Source: Trueperaceae bacterium
GTDB taxonomy: Bacteria > Deinococcota > Deinococci > Deinococcales > Trueperaceae
Assembly (NCBI GenBank): GCA_024636105.1
Contig: JAGXHO010000069.1
Coordinates: 1 to 12,441, forward strand
DNA length: 12,441 bases
Direction of reading: 5' to 3'
Below are positions 1 through 5,559 of the stretch, piece by piece. The translations under genes were made by a program, and so were the position numbers. The notes below the pieces were generated by a model. It was not told the DNA's origin and did no database searches. It worked only from the letters and a program-made list of their open reading frames with translations. Within the stretch, counting starts at the first letter, position 1, and each line of letters begins with the position of its first letter.

Positions 1-426
1 CTGACCGAATCGACCTCGCCGATCGACCCGATCGCGGCGCTCGACGTGCTCACGCGCTTCCGGATCAAAGGGCTCGCGCTGTCGATCGACGACTTCGGCA
101 CCGGGCACTCGACGCTCGTGCAGTTGGCGCGCCGGCCGTTCTCGGAGCTCAAGATCGATCGCCAGTTCGTCGGCGACGCCGCCACCTCGATGGAGTCGCG
201 CGTCATCGTCCGCGCGATGGTCGGCTTGGCCCACGGCCTGGGGTTGGTCGCCACCGCCGAGGGGGTGGAGGACGCAGCGACGCTCGCGTTCCTCGCCGAG
301 GTCGGCTGCGACCGGGCGCAGGGGTACCACGTCGGACGACCGATGGCGGCCGACGCGCTGGCATCGTGGGCGTCGGCGTGGGCGCAACGCCCGCGGACCG
401 GTGCGGCGGCGGAGCCCGGCGCATGA
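1..426 (+). CDS. EAL-domain c-di-GMP phosphodiesterase, C-terminal part (5' end outside window)
   Basis: The reading frame is open from base 1, so this is the last 141 residues of a longer protein. It is the second half of an EAL domain, which hydrolyses c-di-GMP to pGpG in the cytoplasm. Counting from the window edge, visible motifs are the metal-binding Glu in TES (residue 3), DDFGTG (30-35), the catalytic Lys in ELKIDR (51), AEGVE (86-90) and QGY (107-109). These are the residues of active phosphodiesterases, so this half looks catalytically competent. The run around residues 41-57 (QLARRPFSELKIDRQFV) is reminiscent of response-regulator EAL proteins of the RocR/PvrR kind; this is recollection, and the N-terminal partner domain is not in the window. 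A short Ala/Gly-rich tail follows. The stop codon overlaps the start of the downstream histidine kinase by four bases (ATGA), which suggests co-translation and functional coupling. Confidence 0.9.
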   Translation: MTESTSPIDPIAALDVLTRFRIKGLALSIDDFGTGHSTLVQLARRPFSELKIDRQFVGDAATSMESRVIVRAMVGLAHGLGLVATAEGVEDAATLAFLAEVGCDRAQGYHVGRPMAADALASWASAWAQRPRTGAAAEPGA

Positions 427-1742
427 CCGTGCGCGCGCCCGACGCCGTCGGCATCGCCGCCTCCCTGAGTGCGGGGCGCGAGCGGATCCTCGAGCTGATG
501 CTCCGCGCGAGCGCGGTGCTCGGGGCGATCGCGTACGTCCCGAACGTCTACGCCGCGTACGTGGACGGCGCCATGATCGTCGTGGTCATGGACACCGTGG
601 TCCTCGGCGTCGCCGTCGGACTGGTGTTGGCGCGCGGCGTGCCGTTCTGGCTGCGCGCGTCGATCTTCGTGGGGGTCTGGTACGTCTTCGCCGGCCTGCT
701 CATCTGGGTCGTCGGCCCGATCGGCTCCGGCATCGCCTGGTGGCTCGGGGCGCCGGTGCTGGCGACGCTCTTCTTCGGCACGTCCGGTGCCTGGTGGGGG
801 GTGGCGCTCTCCGTGGTGCTCGGCGCGCTCGGGGGCGTCGGCTTCGCCGTCGATGCGGCGCAGGACGTCGTGCGCTGGGCGCCGACCGGGTACTCGCTCC
901 CCGACTGGATCGGCACGATCGTCTCGGTCACCGTGCTGTCCGCGCTGCTGACGCTGTTGATCGTGCGGTTGTTGGAGGGACTGGCCGACGCGAACCGCAC
1001 GCTGCACGCGGCGAACGACAGACTCCGGGCCGAGGCCGAGGCGCGCCGAGAGCTGGAGCAGGCGCTCGTCGAGGCCGCGGAGTCGCGCGCGCTCGCCTCG
1101 CTGGCGGGCTCGGTCGCGCACGACCTGAACAACCTGCTCGTGCCGCTGTTGGCGGCGGGGACCGACGCGCGCGACGCCACGGAGCCCGGCAGCGTCGACC
1201 GCCGCCGGCTCGACCTGGTGGTCGCCTCCGCCGAACGGGCGCGTGCGCTGGCGCACCGCGTGCTCGTCTTCCGGCCCGACGCGCGCCCGGAGCGCGCGCC
1301 CGTGGTGCTCGCAGGCGTGGCGCGCGACGCCGTGGCGCTTCTCGAAGCCGCGGCAGCGCCGGGGGTCGAGGTCCGCTCCGATCTCGACGACGCCGTCCAG
1401 GTCGTCGCCACGAGCGGCGAGCTCCACCAGATCGTGATGAACCTCGGCACCAACGCGCTGCGCGCCGTCGCCGCCCGCTCGGGGCGCGTGACCGTGCGGG
1501 TGGTGCGCGACGGTGCGGAAGCGCTCCTCGAGGTCGTCGACGACGGCGTCGGCATCCCGCCCGAGCTGCTCGACCGCGTGTTCGATCCGTCGTACACCGG
1601 CCACGCCGACGTCGGTGGGACCGGCATGGGCCTTCCGATCGTCCGGCACGTGGCGCGCTCCCTGGGGGGCCGGGTGGAGGTCCGCTCCGAGGTCGGGCGC
1701 GGCAGCGTCTTCAGCGTCTCCTTTCCCCTCGCCCCGAGGTAG
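423..1742 (+). CDS. Membrane-bound sensor histidine kinase
   Basis: 439 aa, ATG start inside the stop of the preceding EAL gene (ATGA), which fixes the start. The N-terminus has about six hydrophobic segments (roughly 27-46, 50-70, 76-98, 104-120, 121-143, 162-184), with no sizeable extracytoplasmic sensor domain, so it probably senses a membrane or small-molecule cue. A charged coiled-coil-like linker (about 185-224) leads to the H-box SVAHDLNNLL with the phospho-acceptor His at 233. The ATPase part has the N-box around N340 and N344, a G1 box DDGVG (374-378), an F-box-like FDPSYTG (387-393) and a G2 box GGTGMGL (398-404). The protein ends directly after the ATPase domain, so there is no receiver domain. 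The H-box with Asn-Asn is the type common in kinases of hybrid or orphan systems. The likely partner is the upstream EAL protein if that carries a receiver domain. The signal is unknown. Confidence 0.92.
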   Translation: MTVRAPDAVGIAASLSAGRERILELMLRASAVLGAIAYVPNVYAAYVDGAMIVVVMDTVVLGVAVGLVLARGVPFWLRASIFVGVWYVFAGLLIWVVGPIGSGIAWWLGAPVLATLFFGTSGAWWGVALSVVLGALGGVGFAVDAAQDVVRWAPTGYSLPDWIGTIVSVTVLSALLTLLIVRLLEGLADANRTLHAANDRLRAEAEARRELEQALVEAAESRALASLAGSVAHDLNNLLVPLLAAGTDARDATEPGSVDRRRLDLVVASAERARALAHRVLVFRPDARPERAPVVLAGVARDAVALLEAAAAPGVEVRSDLDDAVQVVATSGELHQIVMNLGTNALRAVAARSGRVTVRVVRDGAEALLEVVDDGVGIPPELLDRVFDPSYTGHADVGGTGMGLPIVRHVARSLGGRVEVRSEVGRGSVFSVSFPLAPR

Positions 1743-1831
1743 CCGGCGTTCAGCGCGCCCCGCGGGTCGCCTCCACGCCGAACTCCACGACGCGGCGGGC
1801 AACGACGGCGGTCGGGCCGCCTAGCCCGAGG

Positions 1832-1871
1832 TACCCTCGAGGGGCGAATCGATCCGGCCGCAGCCTGGAGG
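1832..1871 (+). promoter_or_regulatory. Candidate -10 element and ribosome binding site for the stand-alone EAL gene
   Basis: In the 133-base gap before the EAL gene, TACCCT at 1832-1837 fits a TAnnnT -10 box; I see no good -35 box 16-18 bases upstream. It is embedded in a short inverted repeat, CGAGG (1827-1831) and CCTCG (1835-1839). The ribosome binding site is clear: GGAGG at 1867-1871, four bases before the ATG at 1876. The word AGGTACC occurs twice, at 1829-1835 and 1869-1875. Apart from this the gap shows nothing gene-like. Confidence 0.3.
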
Positions 1872-1875
1872 TACC

Positions 1876-2676
1876 ATGGCCACGACGTCCATCCGGACCC
1901 CGCCGTCCGACTTCCGCCCGCTCGGTTGCCGCGAGTGCGTGGCGGGTGCGGGTTTGCCGTTCGAGTTCTCGATGGCGCTGCAGCCGATCCTCGACTTCAC
2001 GTCACGGCGTGTGTTCGCGTACGAAGCCCTCGTGCGGGGTCCCGCGGGCGAGGGGTCGGGGACCGTCTTCGCCCACGTGGACGAGCGCAACCGCTACCGA
2101 TTCGATCAGGCGTGCCGCGCGAAGGCGATCGCCCTGGCCGCGAGGCTGGGCATCGAGGGTCTTCTGAGCATCAACTTCATGCCGAACGCGGTGTACCGCC
2201 CCGAGCTCTGCATCCGCGCCACCCTCGATGCGGCCGAGCTGTACGGGTTTCCCATCGAGCGCATCATCTTCGAGGTGACCGAGAGCGAAGAGGTCCCGGA
2301 CGTGCCGCACTTGCGGTCGATCCTGGAGCACTACCGCGCGCGCGGGTTCACCGTGGCGATCGACGACTTCGGTGCCGGGTTCGCCGGGCTCGGGCTCCTC
2401 TCCGAGCTGCCGACGGACATGGTCAAGCTCGACATGGGGCTCGTGCGTGGGATCGACGCCGACCGCGTCCGGCACGCGATCGTGCGGGGGATGCTCCAGG
2501 TGTGCACCGACCTCGACATCCGGGTCATCGCCGAAGGCATCGAGACCGAGGCCGAACTCCGGGCGTTGCGCACGATGGGCGTCGACCTGGTCCAGGGGTA
2601 CCTGTTCGCCCGCCCCGCGTTCGAAGCCGTGCCGGCACTGCCCGACGACGTGTGGTCCCTGGGGACCACGTCCTGA
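1876..2676 (+). CDS. Stand-alone EAL-domain c-di-GMP phosphodiesterase
   Basis: 266 aa and almost entirely one EAL domain, so it should hydrolyse c-di-GMP in the cytoplasm without a linked GGDEF domain. All catalytic motifs are present: YEALVRG with the EAL Glu at 50, substrate/metal Asn 100 (SINFMP), EVTES (Glu 133), DDFGAG (163-168), Lys 184 (VKLD), Glu 220 (AEGIET) and Gln 240 (VQGY). The pattern, including NRYRFDQACR at 72-81, is like the EAL domains of BLUF-EAL light-regulated proteins, but no BLUF domain is present. Only a 30-residue leader precedes the domain; it carries a CxxC pair (Cys18, Cys21) that could bind a metal or be redox-sensitive, which is inference. The start is set by GGAGG four bases before the ATG. 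It may be its own transcription unit, separated by 133 bases from the kinase. Confidence 0.93.
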   Translation: MATTSIRTPPSDFRPLGCRECVAGAGLPFEFSMALQPILDFTSRRVFAYEALVRGPAGEGSGTVFAHVDERNRYRFDQACRAKAIALAARLGIEGLLSINFMPNAVYRPELCIRATLDAAELYGFPIERIIFEVTESEEVPDVPHLRSILEHYRARGFTVAIDDFGAGFAGLGLLSELPTDMVKLDMGLVRGIDADRVRHAIVRGMLQVCTDLDIRVIAEGIETEAELRALRTMGVDLVQGYLFARPAFEAVPALPDDVWSLGTTS

Positions 2677-2681
2677 AGCAG

Positions 2682-2706
2682 CGCGGGCGCCGCCAGGGCG
2701 CCCGCG
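2682..2706. terminator. Perfect 10-bp GC hairpin between convergent genes
   Basis: CGCGGGCGCC (2682-2691) pairs perfectly with GGCGCCCGCG (2697-2706) around a 5-base loop, six bases after the EAL stop and 28 bases from the stop of the convergent propeller gene. There is no T-tract on either strand. A second 8-bp inverted repeat with a 2-base centre (2652-2669) lies in the last EAL codons. It is likely a bidirectional transcript end or 3'-end stabiliser. Confidence 0.55.
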
Positions 2707-2733
2707 TGCTACGTGCTCGGGGCGGATCGCGCT

Positions 2734-3456
2734 TCAGTCGACCGGCAGCACGATCACCTCGAAGGGGAGCGTCGCGCCGGTCTGCATCATGCCGAACGGC
2801 GCGTTCGTGACCAGCAGCCGGTTGCCGACGAGGGCGGCGGTCGCGGCGCTCGACAGGCGCTCGTCCGTGAGGACGCCGACCTGGGTGCCGCTCGTGAGAT
2901 CGTCCGCGAGTTCGATCACGGCGACCTGGTCGGCCCCGTTCTGGACCACGTACAGCGTGGTGCCGTCCAACACCAGACCGTCGCCACCCGGTACGGTCGT
3001 GCCCTGGAGGTCGACCGCAGTCACGGTCCGCGTCGCGACGTCGATGCGGAACAGCAGGCCGGTGTTCGCCTGCACGACGACCAAGGTGCTGCCGTCCGGC
3101 GTGATCGCGATGCCGTTGGCGTTGAAGCCCTCGACGTACGCGAAGGGCGTCCCCGCGAACTCGACGAAGGGGGTGGCTTCGTCTGCGCCGGGCGCGACGT
3201 GGAAGAGCGCGGGTCGGTTGGAGTCGGTCACGTACACGGTGCCGTCGGGTGCGACCACGAGGTCGTTGAAGAAGGTCGCTTCGGCGGGCGCCGACGCGTA
3301 CGTGTGGGTCGGGCCCGCCGCCGCGTCGAACGTCGCCGCGTCGACGCCGTCGAAGCGCAATACCTCGCCGCTGCCGCCGCCGGCGACCCAGAGCGTGGTG
3401 CCGTCGAGGGTGGTGCCGATCGTCGTGCAGCCCGCCCGGAGGCCCGGCTCGCGCAC
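2734..3456 (-). CDS. SMP-30/NHL-type beta-propeller protein, apparently truncated at its 5' end
   Basis: 240 codons from a GTG. The sequence is a repeated beta-propeller: blades recur about every 40-50 residues, with typical strands such as TTLWVAGG (20-27), GTVYVTDSNRP (72-82), NGIAITPDGSTLVVV (114-128), GDGLVLDGTTLYVV (158-171) and NRLLVTN (212-218). Candidate metal or active-site residues by analogy to SMP-30 are N64, D78, N114 and D159. Proteins of this type are normally secreted lactonase-like or carrier propellers with a signal peptide; none is present here. The in-frame sequence continues upstream to about 3510 and still looks like a propeller strand (SGAIYRVDLATGD), but no ATG, GTG or TTG lies between the GTG at 3456 and an in-frame TAA at 3550-3552. 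The GTG has no ribosome binding site. Hence either a degraded gene or a sequence error near 3500. Substrate unknown. Confidence 0.7.
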   Translation of the reverse strand: MREPGLRAGCTTIGTTLDGTTLWVAGGGSGEVLRFDGVDAATFDAAAGPTHTYASAPAEATFFNDLVVAPDGTVYVTDSNRPALFHVAPGADEATPFVEFAGTPFAYVEGFNANGIAITPDGSTLVVVQANTGLLFRIDVATRTVTAVDLQGTTVPGGDGLVLDGTTLYVVQNGADQVAVIELADDLTSGTQVGVLTDERLSSAATAALVGNRLLVTNAPFGMMQTGATLPFEVIVLPVD

Positions 3457-3594
3457 GGTCGTCGCGTCGCCGGTCGCGAGGTCGACGCGGTAGATGGCGC
3501 CGGAGCATGGGGCACCATCCTTCGGGGTGAGGGGACGTGAACGGCGAGGTTAGCGAACGACGGCGCCACCGACCGCACCCCAGCCGACGCACGC

Positions 3595-3626
3595 CGCGGG
3601 CGCGCCCAGGTGGGGGCGCGCCCGCG
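3595..3626 (-). terminator. Perfect 13-bp GC hairpin after the PII gene
   Basis: Arms at 3595-3607 and 3614-3626 are perfectly complementary around a 6-base loop (AGGTGG), 22 bases past the PII stop codon on the minus strand. No U-tract follows. Its position after the last gene of the amt-PII operon suggests a terminator or 3' protecting structure. Confidence 0.6.
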
Positions 3627-3648
3627 ATCGCGATCGGGGGACGGAAGC

Positions 3649-4005
3649 TCAGGCGGCTTCGACGGGCGTCAGCGCCTCGGTGTCCTCTTCACCGGTGCGG
3701 ATGCGCACGACCCGGTCGAGCGGCTGCACGAAGATCTTGCCATCGCCGACGTTGCCGGTGCGTGCGGCGCGGACGATCGCGTCGATGGTCGCCTGGACGA
3801 ACGGCTCCGAGACGGCGATCCTGATCTCGACCTTCTCGTGGAACTCCACGACGAACCGGCTGCCGCGGTACTGCTCGGTGATGCCGGCTTGACCGCCGTG
3901 GCCGCTTACGCGGCTGATGGTGATGCCGCGCACGCCGGCCTTGAAGAGGGACTCCTTGACTTCGGGCAAGCGGTCGGGGCGGATGATCGCGGTGATCTGC
4001 TTCAT
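3649..4005 (-). CDS. glnB: PII nitrogen regulatory protein (Phe at position 51, Ser at 49)
   Basis: 118 aa, family-typical length (E. coli GlnB 112). PII is a trimeric cytoplasmic sensor that binds ATP/ADP and 2-oxoglutarate and controls partners such as Amt. The alignment with E. coli numbering is gap-free: G35, G37, Q39, G41, E44, Y46-R47-G48, K58, GDGK (87-90) and RIRTGEED (101-108). The B-loop TGNVGDGKIF and C-loop residues R101/R103 are intact, so nucleotide and 2-oxoglutarate binding should work. Two T-loop changes stand out: the uridylylated Tyr51 is Phe, so GlnD-type uridylylation at 51 is impossible, and Arg38 is Gly. Ser49, the site phosphorylated in cyanobacterial PII, is present. 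The ATG lies 9 bases after the amt stop, with GAGGT overlapping that stop (TGAGGT), so translation is probably coupled to amt. It could equally be called glnK because of this neighbour. Confidence 0.96.
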   Translation of the reverse strand: MKQITAIIRPDRLPEVKESLFKAGVRGITISRVSGHGGQAGITEQYRGSRFVVEFHEKVEIRIAVSEPFVQATIDAIVRAARTGNVGDGKIFVQPLDRVVRIRTGEEDTEALTPVEAA

Positions 4006-4014
4006 GTCGGGACC

Positions 4015-5301
4015 TCAGTCGCCCGCGCCCATGAGGACGGGGTTGTTGAGCGAATCGGCGTTGCGGTAGGCCTCGGCGCCGTGTTCGGCGATGTCGAGCC
4101 CACCGACCTCGTGGTGGGCGGTGACGCGGATCCCCATGACGGCCTTGAGCGCCATGAAGAGCGCGTACGTAGCGACGAAGGCGACCGCGGCGTACGCCAG
4201 CGTCCCCAGGACCTGCACGCCCAGGTTCGCGCCGCCGAAGATGCCGACGGCGACGGTGCCCCAGATGCCAACGGTCCCGTGGGCCGAGATCGCACCGACG
4301 GGGTCGTCGATCTTCAGCTTGTCGAGGAGCAGGATCGAGTAGGTGACCACGACGCCACCGATGGCGCCGGCGAGCACCGCCCAGATGCCGGTGATCACGT
4401 CGGGGCCGGCGGTGATCGAGACCAGTCCGGCGATGACGCCGTTGAGCGTCATCGAGAAATCGGGCTTCTTGAAGATGGCCCAGCTGAGGAACAGGGCGGC
4501 GACGGCGCCACCGACGGCGGCGAGGTTGGTGTTCAGCATGACCGTGGCGATCGCGCGGGCGTCGGCCTCGGTGCTGAAGGCGAGCTGCGAACCGCCGTTG
4601 AAGCCGAACCAGCCGATCCACAGCAGGAACACGCCCAAACCGGCGAGCGGCAGGTTGTGGCCCGGCATGGCGACGACCCGGTTGCCCACGTAGCGCCCGA
4701 GGCGGGGGCCGACGGCGAGCGCGCCGCCTAGCGCCGCGAAGCCGCCGACCGCGTGCACCACCGACGAGCCGGCGAAGTCGTAGAAGCCCATCTCGGAGAG
4801 CCAGCCGCCGCCCCAGTGCCAGCTGCCGAGGAACGGGTAGATGAAGGCGGTCATCACGACCGCGAAGATCAGGTACGCGGGGAACTTCATGCGGCCGCCG
4901 ATGGTGCCCGAGACGATCGTCGCGGCGGTGGCGGCGAACACCATCTGGAACAGGAAGTCGGCCGCGCCCGGGTAGGCGTCGGCCTCGTAGCCGGCGACGA
5001 AGAGCGGCGCGCCGTACATGATCGAGAAACCGACCGCCCAGAAGGCGAGGCCCGCGATCGCGAGGGTGGCGTAGTTCTTCATGAAGATGTTGATCGCGTT
5101 CTTGGAGCCGTGAAGGCCCGCTTCGAGGAGGGCGAAGCCCGGCTTCATGTGCAGCACCAGGACGGCGCACATGAGCAGCGCGAAGGTGTCGAACGCGTAG
5201 GCGAGCTCGGCGAGCTCGACGCTCTGCGCGAGCGCGACGCCGAACGCCAGAGGTAGCAGGGTGACCGTGGTGCGGAGCCACGGGGCCAGGGGTGCGCGCA
5301 T
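4015..5301 (-). CDS. amt: Ammonium transporter (Amt/MEP/Rh family)
   Basis: 428 aa integral membrane channel that takes up ammonium, working as a trimer gated by PII. An N-terminal signal peptide (about 1-25, ALA/QS cleavage site) is followed by about eleven hydrophobic helices. Pore residues are visible: Asp176 in YDFAGSSVVHAVGG, the twin histidines H183 and H341 (ISAHGTVGIWG), and the family signature GLDIAEHGAEAY in the cytoplasmic tail (401-412). The start at 5301 is supported by AGGAGG six bases upstream on the minus strand and by the signal peptide it yields; longer in-frame extensions up to 5382 would run across the promoter. It is the first gene of an amt-PII operon, the reverse of the common glnK-amtB order. 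Expression is likely nitrogen-regulated through the promoter region at 5354-5414, although the regulator is not in the window. Confidence 0.97.
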   Translation of the reverse strand: MRAPLAPWLRTTVTLLPLAFGVALAQSVELAELAYAFDTFALLMCAVLVLHMKPGFALLEAGLHGSKNAINIFMKNYATLAIAGLAFWAVGFSIMYGAPLFVAGYEADAYPGAADFLFQMVFAATAATIVSGTIGGRMKFPAYLIFAVVMTAFIYPFLGSWHWGGGWLSEMGFYDFAGSSVVHAVGGFAALGGALAVGPRLGRYVGNRVVAMPGHNLPLAGLGVFLLWIGWFGFNGGSQLAFSTEADARAIATVMLNTNLAAVGGAVAALFLSWAIFKKPDFSMTLNGVIAGLVSITAGPDVITGIWAVLAGAIGGVVVTYSILLLDKLKIDDPVGAISAHGTVGIWGTVAVGIFGGANLGVQVLGTLAYAAVAFVATYALFMALKAVMGIRVTAHHEVGGLDIAEHGAEAYRNADSLNNPVLMGAGD

Positions 5302-5353
5302 GTCGTTCCTCCTCGGGGGGCCGAGCGCCACGTCGGGGCTCGGGATGCGCGCA

Positions 5354-5382
5354 ACGGTACGCATTTTCTTGCACGGTGTCAA
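5354..5382 (-). promoter_or_regulatory. Near-consensus sigma-70-type promoter of the amt-PII operon
   Basis: Read on the minus strand, a perfect -35 TTGACA (5377-5382) is followed by a 17-base spacer and TACCGT (5354-5359) as -10. Transcription would begin near 5347, giving a leader of about 46 bases with AGGAGG before the ATG at 5301. It is the only promoter in the window with both boxes convincing. Confidence 0.75.
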
Positions 5383-5396
5383 TAGGGATGCGGCAA

Positions 5397-5414
5397 AACG
5401 CTGCGATAACGCTG
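5397..5414 (-). promoter_or_regulatory. Tandem heptamer CAGCGTT upstream of the amt -35 box (candidate activator site)
   Basis: On the minus strand CAGCGTT occurs twice (5408-5414 and 5397-5403), 11 bases apart start to start, that is one helical turn. The nearer copy ends 14 bases upstream of the -35 box, about -50 relative to the inferred start, where activators often bind. The surrounding stretch 5360-5480 is more AT-rich than its neighbours. No known regulator motif is recognised. Confidence 0.35.
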
Positions 5415-5506
5415 TACGACATGCGCGAATCCTCGATCAAGTTGCGAGAGCGTCACGCGAATCCGCCCGTTTTGGCACGCGCGGCTGTTCACCGTGCACA
5501 CGCAGC

Positions 5507-5541
5507 CGCGCCCGCGTCGCTCGATGGGCGACGCGGGCGCG
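5507..5541 (-). terminator. Perfect 14-bp GC hairpin after the nucleotidyltransferase gene
   Basis: Arms 5507-5520 and 5528-5541 pair perfectly around a 7-base loop (TCGATGG), 18 bases beyond the stop of the nucleotidyltransferase on the minus strand. No U-tract follows. A second inverted repeat, GCGCGGCTG (5479-5487) with CAGCCGCGC (5503-5511), shares bases 5507-5511 with it, so the two hairpins cannot form together. Confidence 0.6.
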
Positions 5542-5559
5542 CGGTGGTGCGGTGGAGCG

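Noticed and set aside
1750..1860. Short minus-strand frame in the gap before the stand-alone EAL gene, ending VVEFGVEATRGAR
   Set aside because: It looks protein-like at its end, but has no good start or ribosome binding site, and it runs back into antisense of the EAL start. Probably chance in GC-rich DNA.
401..2167. Long plus-strand open frame of 588 codons across the kinase gene
   Set aside because: It translates to Arg/Pro/Ala-rich low-complexity sequence, the usual off-frame artefact of high-GC DNA, and overlaps the well-supported kinase and EAL genes.
3480..3510. ATG codons at about 3490-3505 (minus strand) as the propeller start
   Set aside because: They are in other reading frames and lead to non-propeller sequence; using them would need a frameshift.
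5302..5382. Upstream start for amt adding 27 residues
   Set aside because: It would begin inside the -35 box of the promoter and lacks a ribosome binding site; the ATG at 5301 has AGGAGG and gives a signal peptide.
3689..5440. Long minus-strand open frame of 583 codons across PII and amt
   Set aside because: Off-frame shadow of the amt and PII genes, Arg-rich with no motifs.
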